Assembly (NCBI RefSeq): GCF_900112525.1
Contig: NZ_FOMD01000006.1
Location: 62,001-126,000 of the forward strand
Direction of reading: 5' to 3'
Length of the DNA: 64,000 nt
DNA from: Klenkia taihuensis
GTDB taxonomy: Bacteria > Actinomycetota > Actinomycetes > Mycobacteriales > Geodermatophilaceae
A program made the translations under genes and the position numbers. Position 1 is the first letter of the stretch; every line of letters begins with the position of its first letter. Shown here piece by piece: positions 40,743 to 51,547 of this stretch. Under the pieces are notes generated by a model that had not been told where the DNA came from, searched no databases, and saw only the letters and a list, made by a program, of their open reading frames with translations.

Positions 40743-41652
40743 GCGCCTCGATCTCCCACGTCGCGGTGTGCACGGCGCCGGGCTCGAGCACGACGAGGTC
40801 GGTGCCGGTGCGCAGGGCGTCGGGCGGGCAGGTCATCGGCTCGACGGCGAGGCCGACCCGGTCGTCGGCGGGGTCGGGCCGGTCGGCGGTGTGCACCTGC
40901 ACCCACGGCAGCTGCGACGGCGACCAGTGCATCGCCACGCCCGTGCCGTCGGCGGACCACACCCGGGCGGACACCCGCTCGGAGGAGCCCAGCCCGGTGT
41001 AGGCGTGGTCGACGGCCAGCCCGCGCAGGGACCGCCGGCTGCGGAAGTCCAGGTCGGTGGTGGCGACGTCCGCCAGCCCCGTGGGCAACAGGCGCTCGTC
41101 GTCGACGGTGAGCACCTGGGCGGCGTGGAGCTCGAGCTCCCAGTCGTCGACCCGGCCGGGCCCGGCGACCAGGTAGGGGTGCACGGAGCTGGCCCACGGT
41201 GCGGGCTCCCCGCCGACGTTGCGGCCGACGACGGTCCACCGCAGCCCGGCACCGGTCAGCTCGTAGTCGACCTCCACGTCGAGCAGGTGCGGCCAGCCCT
41301 GCTGCGGCCAGATCCGAGCCCCCAGCCGGAGCGTGGAGGCGGTGCGGTCCACCAGGGTCCAGGGGGTCCAGCACAGCAGGCCGTGCAGGGCGTTGCCGCG
41401 GTCGGGCTCGGTGAGGGCGAGCTGCTGCTCGGTGCCGGCGAAGGAGTACCGGCCGTCGCCGACCCGGTTGGGCCAGGGCGCCAGCACCGACCCCCGGTAC
41501 AGGGGGCGTGGGACCTGGACCGGGAACCCCCGCACCAGGTGCCGGCCGGCCGCGGACAGCTCGCGCAGCCCGCCGCCCACCTCGGTGACCACGGCACGGA
41601 CGTCACCGGAGACGAGCTCGTGCTGCGCGCCGGACGGGGCCGGACTGGTCAT
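40732..41652 (-). CDS. Aldose 1-epimerase (mutarotase) family protein
   Basis: A 306-residue cytosolic protein. The catalytic pair of the family is present: H90 (GNALHGLL), H158 (SSVHPYL) and general base E271 (LAVEPMT), with VLAPWPNRVGDGRY also diagnostic. It converts alpha and beta anomers of galactose or related aldoses. The ATG at 41652 follows GAGGAG. It is divergent from the YtfQ-type transporter and its promoter carries the same -35 and LacI-type operator, so it is likely part of one regulon. It overlaps the BtuF-like gene by 11 bases at the 3' end. Confidence 0.9.
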   Translation of the reverse strand: MTSPAPSGAQHELVSGDVRAVVTEVGGGLRELSAAGRHLVRGFPVQVPRPLYRGSVLAPWPNRVGDGRYSFAGTEQQLALTEPDRGNALHGLLCWTPWTLVDRTASTLRLGARIWPQQGWPHLLDVEVDYELTGAGLRWTVVGRNVGGEPAPWASSVHPYLVAGPGRVDDWELELHAAQVLTVDDERLLPTGLADVATTDLDFRSRRSLRGLAVDHAYTGLGSSERVSARVWSADGTGVAMHWSPSQLPWVQVHTADRPDPADDRVGLAVEPMTCPPDALRTGTDLVVLEPGAVHTATWEIEALSR

Positions 41653-41708
41653 GCCGGGGCTCCTCGGTTCGATCGGCCGGCCGTCGCGGCAGACCTGCCG
41701 GCGCAGTC

Positions 41709-41734
41709 TGGTAGCGCTCACAGGACCTCGTCAA
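41709..41734 (-). promoter_or_regulatory. Promoter and LacI-type operator of the mutarotase gene
   Basis: On the minus strand TTGACG (41734-41729) is followed after 6 bases by TGTGAGCGCTACCA (41722-41709), a LacI/GalR-type site with centre AGCGCT. The operator covers the spacer and -10 region. The minus-strand block GTGCTTGACG plus operator copies that of the divergent transporter promoter. Confidence 0.68.
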
Positions 41735-41784
41735 GCACGTCCCGATGCCCGCTTCGGCACGCCTTGACCCGAGCTGGTCCGATG

Positions 41785-41808
41785 CACATTCGTTACACAG
41801 GATGTGCT
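41785..41808. promoter_or_regulatory. Inverted repeat GCACAT-N12-ATGTGC upstream of the transporter promoter
   Basis: GCACAT (41785-41790) and ATGTGC (41803-41808) flank a 12-nt spacer directly upstream of the -35 at 41809. The placement is that of an activator site, possibly for a CRP-family protein, but the half-sites differ from the usual TGTGA. Speculative. Confidence 0.32.
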
Positions 41809-41836
41809 TGACGCCACATGTGTGAGCGCTAACACT
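41809..41836 (+). promoter_or_regulatory. Promoter and LacI-type operator of the YtfQ-type transporter operon
   Basis: TTGACG (41809-41814), 16 bases, then TAACAC (41831-41836) as -10. The near-palindromic operator GTGTGAGCGCTAACAC (41821-41836) overlaps the spacer and -10, so repressor binding would block RNA polymerase. The LacI-family gene at 46860 is the likely repressor. Confidence 0.72.
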
Positions 41837-41929
41837 TCGCCCCCAGAACGAGCGGGCCGCACCGGTGGGCAGCCGTTCGAGCGGACCGGCCCGGACTCCC
41901 CGGCCGGCCAGACCAGGTGGAGGCAGTCC

Positions 41930-42910
41930 GTGTTCAGGAAGACCTTGGTGACCGCGATGGCGGTCGCGGTGGCGTTCGGGGCGACCGCCTGCGGTGGCGG
42001 CGACGACAGCTCGGCCTCCGGCGGGAGCGGCGGCGACGGCACCATCACGATGGGCTTCTCGCAGGTCGGAGCCGAGAGTGGCTGGCGCACGGCCAACACG
42101 GCGTCGATCCAGCAGTCGGCCGAGGACGCCGGCATCGAGCTGCAGTTCTCCGACGCGCAGGGTGAGCAGGAGAACCAGATCTCGGCGATCCGCTCCTTCA
42201 TCCAGCAGCGCGTCGACGTGATCGCCTTCAGCCCGGTCGTCGAGACCGGTTGGGACTCGGTGCTGCTGGAGGCCCAGCGCGCCGGCATCCCGGTGATCCT
42301 CACCGACCGCGCGGTCGACTCCGAGGACGACTCGCTCTACGAGACCTTCCTGGGCTCGGACTTCGTCGAGGAGGGCAAGAAGGCCGGCGAGTGGGCGGTG
42401 GAGAACTGGGGCTCGCAGCCCACCTTCGTCGCCGAGCTGCAGGGCACGACGGGCGCGGCCCCGGCCATCGACCGGCAGCAGGGCTTCGCCGACGCCATCG
42501 AGGGGACCGACAACATCGAGGTCGTCGCCTCGCAGTCCGGTGACTTCACCCGTGCCGGTGGCCGCGAGGTCATGGAGGCGATGCTGAACTCCAACCCGGA
42601 GATCAACGCCGTCTACGCGCACAACGACGACATGGCCCTCGGCGCCATCGAGGCCATCGAGGCCGCCGGCAAGACCCCCGGCGTGGACATCCAGATCATC
42701 TCCGTCGACGCCGTCCGCGACGGCATGCAGGCCCTCGCCGACGGCCAGATCAACTTCATCGTCGAGTGCAACCCGCTGCTGGGCGACCAGCTGATGGAGC
42801 TCGCCGAGCAGGTCGTCGCCGGCGAGGAGGTGCCCAAGCGGGTCGTCACCGAGGAGACCACCTTCACCCAGGAGCAGGCCGTCGAGGCGCTGCCGGACCG
42901 GCAGTACTGA
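41930..42910 (+). CDS. ytfQ: YtfQ-like galactofuranose-binding lipoprotein
   Basis: A 326-residue sugar-binding lipoprotein (signal to about residue 19, lipobox GATAC then a Gly/Asp/Ser linker). It closely follows E. coli YtfQ: TMGFSQVGAESGWRTAN, VAELQGTTGAAPAIDRQQGF, SQSGDFTRAGGREVMEA and VYAHNDDMALGAI. YtfQ binds galactofuranose. The GTG at 41930 follows GGTGGAGG. It is the first gene of a four-gene operon with ATPase and two permeases; a small hairpin downstream (42917-42945) may protect or limit the transcript so the binding protein is made in excess. Confidence 0.9.
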   Translation: MFRKTLVTAMAVAVAFGATACGGGDDSSASGGSGGDGTITMGFSQVGAESGWRTANTASIQQSAEDAGIELQFSDAQGEQENQISAIRSFIQQRVDVIAFSPVVETGWDSVLLEAQRAGIPVILTDRAVDSEDDSLYETFLGSDFVEEGKKAGEWAVENWGSQPTFVAELQGTTGAAPAIDRQQGFADAIEGTDNIEVVASQSGDFTRAGGREVMEAMLNSNPEINAVYAHNDDMALGAIEAIEAAGKTPGVDIQIISVDAVRDGMQALADGQINFIVECNPLLGDQLMELAEQVVAGEEVPKRVVTEETTFTQEQAVEALPDRQY

Positions 42911-42916
42911 TCCCGT

Positions 42917-42945
42917 CCGGGTCCCGTTCTCCCACGGGGACCCGG
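42917..42945 (+). terminator. Intercistronic hairpin after ytfQ
   Basis: CCGGGTCCC (42917-42925) and GGGACCCGG (42937-42945) form a 9-bp stem with an 11-nt loop, 6 bases after the ytfQ stop and 64 bases before ytfR. Such stems often protect binding-protein mRNA or partly terminate. Confidence 0.6.
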
Positions 42946-43008
42946 ATGCCCGCCCCGCCGCCGGCCACCACCGGCGGCGGGGCACCCCTACTCCTGGAGA
43001 CCCACGCC

Positions 43009-44527
<1,519 letters not shown>

Positions 44528-44535
<8 letters not shown>

Positions 44536-45706
44536 GACCCCGACGACCCCCCGCGCGCGGCGCATGGTCGACCTGTCCTCGCCCGTGGTGTGGGCCGCGG
44601 CGGCCCTGCTGGCGCTCCTGCTGTTCAACGCCGTGGTCAACCCGGGCTTCTTCGCCGTGCGCATCCAGGACGGGCACCTGTTCGGCTCGCCGGTCGACGT
44701 CCTGAAGAACGCGGCACCGACGCTGCTCATCGCCGTGGGCATGACGCTGGTCATCGCGACCCGGGGCATCGACCTCTCGGTCGGCGCGGTCCTGGCCATC
44801 TCCGGCGCGGTGAGCTTCACCATCATCGACGGCTCCTCCGACCCCTCCTCGCCGGCCACCGCCGCGATCGCCATCGGCACCGCCCTGGCGGTCGGCCTGG
44901 TGCTGGGGGTGTGGAACGGGTTCCTGGTCTCCGTCGTCGGGATCCAGCCGATCATCGCGACCCTGGTGCTCATGACCGCCGGCCGCGGGCTGGCCATGCT
45001 GGTCACCGACGGCCAGATCATCACCGCCGAGAGCCCGGCCTTCACCTGGCTCGGCCGGGGCTACGTGCTCGGCCTGCCCGCCCAGGTGGTGCTCACGCTG
45101 CTCGTCCTGCTGGTGGTCGCTGCACTCACCCGGCGAACCGCGCTGGGCACCCTCATCGAGGCCGTCGGCACCAACCCGGAGGCCGCCCGGCTGGCCGGCG
45201 TCCGGTCCCGCTCGATCACCTGGACCGTGTACGTCTTCGTCGCCTTCACCGCGGCGGTCGCCGGCCTGATGACCAACGCCAACGTCAGCGCCGCCGACGC
45301 CAACCGGGCCGGGCTGTTCATCGAGCTCGACGCCATCCTCGCCGTGGTCATCGGCGGCACGTCGCTGGCCGGCGGCCGGTACTCCCTCACGGGGACCGTG
45401 CTCGGCGCGCTGATCCTGCAGGCGCTGACCACCACGACCCTCACCATGGGCGTGCCCGACGAGTACGTCCGGCTGTTCAAGGCCGTCGTCATCATCGCGG
45501 TCTTCCTCCTGCAGGCCCCGCGCATCCGCGCAGCCCTCGGGCGGCGACGGCGCGGCGCCCGGGGGGTCACCTCGCCGGACGTGCCGCCGACCGACGCGGC
45601 CGCCGACGACGTGCGTCCCCTCACGCCGGCGCAGGCAGCCAACTCCCCGACGACCGCCATGCCCGACGCCGCACCCAGCCCGACCGACCAGGGGGTCCTC
45701 CGATGA
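44528..45706 (+). CDS. ytfT: YtfT-like sugar ABC transporter permease
   Basis: A 392-residue permease with about eight to ten helices (RbsC-like): ATRGIDLSVGAVLAISGAV and VIGGTSLAGGRYSLTGTVLGALI are class signatures. The GTG at 44528 follows GGAGG (44518-44522) and overlaps ytfR; the GTG at 44516 would be too close to the ribosome-binding site. After the last helix there is an unusual 60-residue hydrophilic Pro/Ala/Thr tail. It overlaps yjfF by four bases. Confidence 0.9.
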
Positions 45707-46743
45707 CCGTCACCGACACCGCTCCGGCTCCCGCACCGCAACGGCCCGGCCGCTCGGCCGGCCGGTCGGCGTACGCCTGGCTGCGCCGGACCGACACCGG
45801 CTCCAGCACGTTCTCGGTGCTGGTGACCGCCGTCCTGCTCGTCGTCCTGTTCGGGGCGGGCACCGTGCGGTACGAGAACTTCGGCTACCCGCAGGTGGCA
45901 CTGAACCTGCTCGTCGACAACGCGCACCTCATCGTGCTCGCGGTCGGCATGACCTTCGTGATCCTCACCGGCGGCATCGACCTGTCCTCCGGCGCGGTGG
46001 TCGCGCTGTCCACCGTCGTCGCCGCGTCCCTCCTGGAGAAGGGCTGGGCCGCGCCCCTGGTCATCGCGCTGGTGCTGGCCATCGGCACCCTGCTGGGGTG
46101 GGCGATGGGGGCAGCGGTGCACCACCTCCAGCTGCAGCCCTTCATCGTCACCCTCGCCGGGATGTTCCTCGCCCGCGGGCTGTGCTTCGTCATCAGCGAG
46201 CCGTCGATCCCCATCCGCGACGACCTGTTCACCGGCCTGGCGCAGAACGTCGTCGAGCTGCCGGGGAACACCTACCTGACCTACGCGGTGGTGATCGCCC
46301 TCGTGGTGGTCGCCGTCGCGGCGTTCGTGCTGCACCGCACCCGCTTCGGCCGCACGGTCTACGCGATCGGCGGCAACGAGCAGTCCGCGGGCCTCATGGG
46401 TCTGGCGGTCGGGCGGACCAAGGTCGCGGTCTACGCGATCAGCGGGTTCTGCTCGGCCCTCGGCGGCCTCCTCTTCAGCCTCTACATCCTCTCGGGCTGG
46501 AGCCTGCACGCCATCGGCATGGAGCTCGACGCCATCGCCGCCGTGGTCATCGGCGGCACCTTGCTCACCGGTGGCTCGGGTCTGGTGCTCGGCTCCTTGC
46601 TGGGTGTGCTCGTGCTGGGCACCATCCAGTCGCTGATCTCGTTCGACGGAGGTCTCAGCTCCTGGTGGACCAAGATCACGATTGGTCTGTTGCTCCTGGT
46701 GTTCGTGGTCGTCCAGCGGGTGACGACCCGACGCCGTCGGTGA
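45703..46743 (+). CDS. yjfF: YjfF-like sugar ABC transporter permease
   Basis: A 346-residue permease with LTGGIDLSSGAVVALSTVV and AVVIGGTLLTGGSGLVLGSLLG, matching the second permease of the YtfQRT-YjfF system, which uses two different permeases. It has a 30-residue N-terminal cytosolic stretch rich in Pro/Arg. The ATG overlaps the ytfT stop (ATGA). A two-tier hairpin terminates the operon after it. Confidence 0.9.
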   Translation: MTVTDTAPAPAPQRPGRSAGRSAYAWLRRTDTGSSTFSVLVTAVLLVVLFGAGTVRYENFGYPQVALNLLVDNAHLIVLAVGMTFVILTGGIDLSSGAVVALSTVVAASLLEKGWAAPLVIALVLAIGTLLGWAMGAAVHHLQLQPFIVTLAGMFLARGLCFVISEPSIPIRDDLFTGLAQNVVELPGNTYLTYAVVIALVVVAVAAFVLHRTRFGRTVYAIGGNEQSAGLMGLAVGRTKVAVYAISGFCSALGGLLFSLYILSGWSLHAIGMELDAIAAVVIGGTLLTGGSGLVLGSLLGVLVLGTIQSLISFDGGLSSWWTKITIGLLLLVFVVVQRVTTRRRR

Positions 46744-46752
46744 CGCTGCTCG

Positions 46753-46803
46753 CCCCTCCGGGTGGCGGGGGCGGCGCAGCGGCCGCCCCGGGCTCCGGAG
46801 GGG
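46753..46803 (+). terminator. Two-tier hairpin after the transporter operon
   Basis: Outer arms CCCCTCCGG (46753-46761) and CCGGAGGGG (46795-46803) enclose an inner stem GGGGCGGC (46768-46775)/GCCGCCCC (46782-46789). It lies 10 bases after the yjfF stop. The LacI-family gene starts 57 bases further on, so read-through or its own promoter would be needed. Confidence 0.7.
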
Positions 46804-46859
46804 TGCGACCATCACGGACGACTCACCGGCGCCCGCCCGGGAGCGGACGGGAGGTCGCG

Positions 46860-47885
46860 GTGGACGCCCGCCCGAGCCGTCCCGCCGTGATGGCCGATGT
46901 CGCGCAGCTGGCGGGGGTGTCCCACCAGACGGTCTCGCGGGTGGTCAACGAGCACCCCTACGTTAAGGAGGAGACCCGGGCCAAGGTGCTCGCGGCGATG
47001 GCCAAGCTGGACTACCGGCCGAACCTGACCGCCCGCGCGCTGGCCCGCCGGCAGTCCGACACCATCGGCGTCATCGCCTTCGACACCACCCTGCACGGCC
47101 CGGCCAGCACGCTGTTCAGCCTGGAGCAGGCGGCCCGGACGGCCGGCTACGAGGTGCACGTCGTCACCGTGCCCGACCCGGAGCCGCAGGCCTTCGCCGA
47201 CGCCGTGGAACGACTGGTCGCCCAGTCGGTGTGCGGCGTGGTGGTGCTCGCCCCGCAGCGTGCCGCGGTGCGGGTGATGGCAGGCCTGCCCGCCGACCTG
47301 CCGGCCGTGGCGGTCGAGGGCGGTGCGGCGCCGGGTGTGCCGTCGGTGGTGGTCGACCAGCTCGAGGGCGCCCGGCGGGCCACCCGCCACCTCGTCGACC
47401 TCGGGCACCGGCAGATCGCGCACGTGCGCGGCCGGCAGGACTGGATCGAGGCCGAGGCCCGGTGCGACGGCTGGCGCCGGACGCTGGAGGAGGCCGGCCT
47501 CCCGGTGCGGGACCCGCTGCCGGGGGACTGGAGCGCCCGCTCCGGGTACGAGGCCGGCCGCGCGCTGTGCCGGGACCACCCGGAGGTCACGGGAGTGTTC
47601 GTCGCCAACGACCACATGGCGCTCGGTCTCCTCCGTGCCCTGGCCGAGGCCGGGGTCGACGTCCCCGGCAGGGTCAGCGTGGTCGGCTTCGACGACGTCG
47701 CCGAGGCCGAGTACCTGCACCCGCCGCTGACCACCGTGCACCAGGACTTCGCGGAGGTCGGCCGGCGCTGCGTCGACGTCCTCGTCGAGCGGATCGAGGC
47801 AGCGGAGCGGTGGTTCCAAGGGCGTCCGGTGGTGGTCCCCGCCCGGCTGGTGGTGCGGGCCTCGACCGGCCCCGTCCCCGGCTGA
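46860..47885 (+). CDS. LacI-family transcriptional repressor of the sugar regulon
   Basis: A 341-residue LacI/GalR regulator. The HTH covers residues 10-30 (VMADVAQLAGVSHQTVSRVV) with the hinge helix LTARALARRQS; the sugar-binding core begins DTIGVIAFDTT and ends with GFDDVAEAEYLHPPLTTV. The GTG at 46860 has GGGAGG upstream. It lies directly after the transporter operon and its likely targets are the two AGCGCT-centred sites at 41709-41722 and 41821-41836. Inducer probably a galactose- or arabinose-type sugar (inference). Its stop is 2 bases from that of the convergent DUF2786 gene. Confidence 0.9.
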   Translation: MDARPSRPAVMADVAQLAGVSHQTVSRVVNEHPYVKEETRAKVLAAMAKLDYRPNLTARALARRQSDTIGVIAFDTTLHGPASTLFSLEQAARTAGYEVHVVTVPDPEPQAFADAVERLVAQSVCGVVVLAPQRAAVRVMAGLPADLPAVAVEGGAAPGVPSVVVDQLEGARRATRHLVDLGHRQIAHVRGRQDWIEAEARCDGWRRTLEEAGLPVRDPLPGDWSARSGYEAGRALCRDHPEVTGVFVANDHMALGLLRALAEAGVDVPGRVSVVGFDDVAEAEYLHPPLTTVHQDFAEVGRRCVDVLVERIEAAERWFQGRPVVVPARLVVRASTGPVPG

Positions 47886-47887
47886 CC

Positions 47888-49120
47888 TCACCGGCCCAGC
47901 CGGGGCGCCGCGGGGCCGGACCCCAGGTCGGCGCGGTCGGCGGCGGCCCGGCCGGCCCACCACCCGGCGGGGTCGACGGCGCGCCGCCGGGCGGCCCGCA
48001 GCCGTGGGAACAGCTCGGTCAGCCGGTGCTCCACCGCGGCGTCGCGGCGGGCGAGCGCCGGGACCAGCGCACCCCCGTGCTCGGCCGCGGCCGCGGTGGC
48101 GGCCCGCTCCCCGGCGGCGGTCAGCCGCTCGCCGATCCGGCCGGCGTAGGCGAGCAGGAACCCGCGGCCGAACACCGCCGACCGGGGCCCGCCGCGGCCG
48201 GCGTCGGCCAGGGCGCGGGTGGCCTGCAGCAGCAGCGAGGTGAACAGCAGGTCGACCAGCTCCAGGTCGGTGGGCAGGCCCACCACGGTCGCCATCCCGA
48301 GGTCGCCCAGCCGTACCACCCGGCAGCCGTTGGCCGCGGCCACCGCGTGCAGCAGCTGGGACTTCGCGGTGGCGAACGGGTCGTCCAGGTGCAGCCGACG
48401 GGCCACCACCCCGGCCCCGAGGTCCAGGGCCTGCTCCCCGGCGAGCACCGCCGCGTCGATGGCGTACCGGCTCACCAGCTCCTGCGCCTTGCCGGCGAGC
48501 GCGTCGGCCTCCTCCGGGAAGTCGGTGCGCTCGGCCTTGGCCAGCAGCGCCCGCACCCGGCCCAGCACCCGCTCGTCCACCGGCCCCGACCGGACCGGCT
48601 CCTCCCCGGCGCGGCGGTGCGCCGGCCACCCGGCCGGCCCGGGGAGCAGCCGCTCCAACGGCGGCAGGGTGGGCAGCAGCGCGAGGACCCGGACGACGTC
48701 GGCCCACGCGGTGCCCGCCTCGACGCGGGTGCCGGCTCGCCACCCGGGGACGCCGACGGCGGGGGGCAGCGCGTCGAGCTGCTCGACCCACGGCCGCGGG
48801 GCACGGTCGGCGGCCCCGCTGGCCGCGGCCTCGGACCGCACGACCGCGGCCACCAGCCGGGCGGCCCGGCGGCTGGTGCGCCGGCCCACCACGTGCACGA
48901 CGTCGGCCGGTTGCCAGCCGCGGTCCCACAGCCCGGCCACGGCCGCGGTCAGCTGCTGCTCGACACCGGGCAGGTCCAGGGCGGGGTGCCGGGCGGCCAG
49001 CGCCGTCGTCAGCGGGTCGAGCAGGTCGGCCGTGGCGCCCGGCAGCCGGGCCGCGGCCACCGCGGCCCGCAGCAGCTCCGCCGGGTCGGGCTCGGCGGCC
49101 GGCCGCCAGGGGGTGCGCAT
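47888..49120 (-). CDS. DUF2786 domain-containing protein
   Basis: A 410-residue cytosolic protein. The DUF2786 motif VLGRVRALLAKAERTDFPEEADAL is at about residues 187-210, followed by a GKAQELVSRYAID segment, as in family members. The N-terminal half is Ala/Arg-rich and helical. The C-terminal half has a VVRLGDLGMATVVGLPTDLELVDLLF segment. Function unknown. The start at 49120 is where homology-like composition begins; a longer frame from 49222 is less likely. Convergent with the LacI gene. Confidence 0.75.
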   Translation of the reverse strand: MRTPWRPAAEPDPAELLRAAVAAARLPGATADLLDPLTTALAARHPALDLPGVEQQLTAAVAGLWDRGWQPADVVHVVGRRTSRRAARLVAAVVRSEAAASGAADRAPRPWVEQLDALPPAVGVPGWRAGTRVEAGTAWADVVRVLALLPTLPPLERLLPGPAGWPAHRRAGEEPVRSGPVDERVLGRVRALLAKAERTDFPEEADALAGKAQELVSRYAIDAAVLAGEQALDLGAGVVARRLHLDDPFATAKSQLLHAVAAANGCRVVRLGDLGMATVVGLPTDLELVDLLFTSLLLQATRALADAGRGGPRSAVFGRGFLLAYAGRIGERLTAAGERAATAAAAEHGGALVPALARRDAAVEHRLTELFPRLRAARRRAVDPAGWWAGRAAADRADLGSGPAAPRLGR

Positions 49121-49289
49121 GCCCGGCAGCCTGCCGCAGCGGGCCGGCTGCGCGACGGGCCGACGGGGATCTGTGGACGGCCGGCCGACCGGGGACGGCG
49201 GGACCCGTCCTGTCGGTGCCACCCGCTACCGTCCCCGCCCACCGGGGGAGCGCCGCCCGCGGAGGAGCGCCGGCGAGGGGAGCGACAGC

Positions 49290-50333
49290 GTGCAGGTCGA
49301 CGTCGTCGCCGTCCGCCGGATGCGCCTGGCCGCCCTGGGCCTGACCCGGCCGCGGGGCGCGGTGCCGGCCGCCGTGCGCGGCCTGCTCGCGCTGCAGGCG
49401 CAGGACCTGCGGCAGGCCGAGTGGGCGATCGGCTCCCGCGTGCCCGGGAGCACCCCCGCCGACGTGTGGGCCGCCTTCGACACCGCCGCGGTGGTCCGGT
49501 CCTGGCCGGTGCGGGGCACCCTGTTCGCTCTGGCCCCGGACGACCTGCGGCTGCTGCTGTCCCTCACCGCCGAGCGGCAGCAGCGCACCGCCGAGCCCCG
49601 GCACCGCCAGCTCGGCCTCGCCGAGGAGCACGTGGCCCTCGCCGCCGACGTCGCCCGCGCCGAGCTGGCGGGCGGCGGCGCGCTGACCCGGCCCGAGCTC
49701 GCGGCCTGCTGGACCGCCGCCGGTCTCGACGTCACCGGGCAGCGCGCGCCGCACCTGTACGGCCGGCTCGCCCACCGGGGCCTGCTGTGCCTGGGGCCGG
49801 CGCGGGGCGCCACGGCCGGCGGGCCGCAGCAGGCCTTCGTGCTGCTCGACGAGTGGGCGCCGGGGGAGCCGCCGGCCGACCGCGCGGGGGCGGTGACCGA
49901 GCTGGTCCGCCGCTACCTGGCCGGCCACGGACCGGCGTCCGAGCGCGACCTGGCCTGGTGGAGCGGCCTCACGCTCACCGAGGTCCGCGCCGGGTTCGCC
50001 GCCGTGCGCGACGAGCTGACCGAGCTGCACTGCGGTGACCGGGTGCTCTGGACCCTGGGGGAGCCGCCGCCGGCCGCGCCCGACGGCACCCGGGCGCTGG
50101 CCGGGTTCGACGAGCTGGTCCTCGGCCACACCGACCGGTCCCTCGTGCTGCCCGAGGCGCACCGCGACGCCGTCGTCCCCGGGGGCAACGGCGTCTTCCT
50201 GCCCGTCCTGGTCGAGGACGGCGAGGTGGTCGGCACCTGGAAGCGGGGCCGCGGCGGTGCCGAGACCACCTCGTTCCGGCCGGTGCCGGGTGCGGCGGAG
50301 GCCGTCGACGCCGCCCTGGCGTTCCGGGCCTGA
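49290..50333 (+). CDS. AlkZ-like winged-helix DNA glycosylase family protein (HTH_42)
   Basis: A 347-residue cytosolic protein of the winged-helix family pfam06224. The N-terminus has LLALQAQDLRQAEWAIGSR; the QAQ (Q36, Q38) corresponds to the catalytic QxQ motif of AlkZ DNA glycosylases that remove bulky N-alkyl adducts or unhook crosslinks. Downstream are RSWPVRGTLFAL and GPASERDLAWWSGL, also conserved in the family. The GTG 49290 follows GAGGGGAG. TACCGT (49227) is a possible -10. Adjacent convergent purT (stops abut). Function as a repair enzyme is a family-level inference. Confidence 0.8.
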   Translation: MQVDVVAVRRMRLAALGLTRPRGAVPAAVRGLLALQAQDLRQAEWAIGSRVPGSTPADVWAAFDTAAVVRSWPVRGTLFALAPDDLRLLLSLTAERQQRTAEPRHRQLGLAEEHVALAADVARAELAGGGALTRPELAACWTAAGLDVTGQRAPHLYGRLAHRGLLCLGPARGATAGGPQQAFVLLDEWAPGEPPADRAGAVTELVRRYLAGHGPASERDLAWWSGLTLTEVRAGFAAVRDELTELHCGDRVLWTLGEPPPAAPDGTRALAGFDELVLGHTDRSLVLPEAHRDAVVPGGNGVFLPVLVEDGEVVGTWKRGRGGAETTSFRPVPGAAEAVDAALAFRA

Positions 50334-51524
50334 TCAGGCCCGGGGGCGCACCCGGGACGCGGCCTCGCGGGCGGTGGCGCGGGCGGCGTCGGGGTTTTCG
50401 CCGCGGGCCAGCGCGACGCCCATCCGGCGGCGGGTGAAGCTCTCGGGCTTGCCGAACAGCCGCAGCTGCACGCCGGGCAGCGCCAGCGCCTCGTCGACGC
50501 CGTCGAAGGCGATCCCGGTCGCCTCGACCCCGCCGTAGACGACGGCGGAGGCGCCGGGGTTGCGCAGCGAGGTGTCCACCGGCAGGCCGAGCAGGGCGCG
50601 CGCGTGCAGCTCGAACTCGTCCTGCCACTGGGTGGCCATGGTGACCATGCCGGTGTCGTGCGGGCGGGGGCTGACCTCGGAGAACCACACGTCGTCCCCG
50701 CGCACGAACAGCTCCACGCCGAACAGGCCGTGACCACCCAGGTCGCCGGTGACCGCGGCCGCGATGTCCTGCGCCCGCCGCAGTGCGACCTCGCTCATCG
50801 GCTGGGGCTGCCAGCTCTCCACGTAGTCGCCGGACTCCTGCCGGTGCCCGATGGGCGCGCAGAAGCTGGTCACCGTCTCCTCCCCGCGCCGCGACCGGAC
50901 GGTGAGCAGGGTGATCTCGTAGTCGAAGTCGACGAACCCCTCGACGATGACCCGGGTGCCGGCGACCCGGCTGCCGGCCATCGCGTACCCCCACGCGGTC
51001 TCGACGTCCTCGGCCGTGCGCACCGTGCTCTGGCCCTTGCCCGAGGAGGACATGACCGGCTTGACCACGCAGGGGAAGCCGACCGCCTCGGCGCCGGCGC
51101 GCAGCTCCTCGAGCGAGTCGCAGAACCGGTACGGGCTGGTGGGCAGGCCGAGGGTCTCGGCGGCCAGCCGCCGGATGCCCTCCCGGTCCATGGTCAGCCG
51201 GGCGGCCCGCGCGGTGGGCACCACCCGCTGGCCGGCGGCCTCGAGCTCGACCAGGGTCGGCGTCGCGATGGCCTCGATCTCGGGGACGACGACGTCGGGC
51301 CGCTCGGCCTCGACCAGCGCCCGCAGCTGCTCCGGGTCGCTCATGGTGATGGTGCGGGCGTGGTGGGCGACCTGGTGGCCGGGGGCGTGGTCGTACCGGT
51401 CGACCGCGATGGTCTCCACGCCGAGGCGCTGCAGCGCGATGAGCACCTCCTTGGCCAGCTCGCCGCTGCCCAGCAGCATCACGCGGGTGGCCGACGGCGA
51501 CAGGGGCGTGCCCAGGGAGACCAT
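50334..51524 (-). CDS. purT: PurT, formate-dependent phosphoribosylglycinamide formyltransferase
   Basis: A 396-residue ATP-grasp enzyme. It starts with [21 protein letters not shown], has [17 protein letters not shown] and [15 protein letters not shown] (ATP-binding loop), and ends with [22 protein letters not shown], all PurT signatures. It converts GAR and formate to fGAR in purine synthesis as an alternative to PurN. Length matches E. coli PurT (392). The ATG at 51524 is the conserved start. It abuts the convergent AlkZ-like gene and follows the 51548-52177 gene by 23 bases on the same strand. Confidence 0.95.
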   Translation of the reverse strand: MVSLGTPLSPSATRVMLLGSGELAKEVLIALQRLGVETIAVDRYDHAPGHQVAHHARTITMSDPEQLRALVEAERPDVVVPEIEAIATPTLVELEAAGQRVVPTARAARLTMDREGIRRLAAETLGLPTSPYRFCDSLEELRAGAEAVGFPCVVKPVMSSSGKGQSTVRTAEDVETAWGYAMAGSRVAGTRVIVEGFVDFDYEITLLTVRSRRGEETVTSFCAPIGHRQESGDYVESWQPQPMSEVALRRAQDIAAAVTGDLGGHGLFGVELFVRGDDVWFSEVSPRPHDTGMVTMATQWQDEFELHARALLGLPVDTSLRNPGASAVVYGGVEATGIAFDGVDEALALPGVQLRLFGKPESFTRRRMGVALARGENPDAARATAREAASRVRPRA

Positions 51525-51547
51525 GGCCAGCAGGCTAGCGACGCGCC

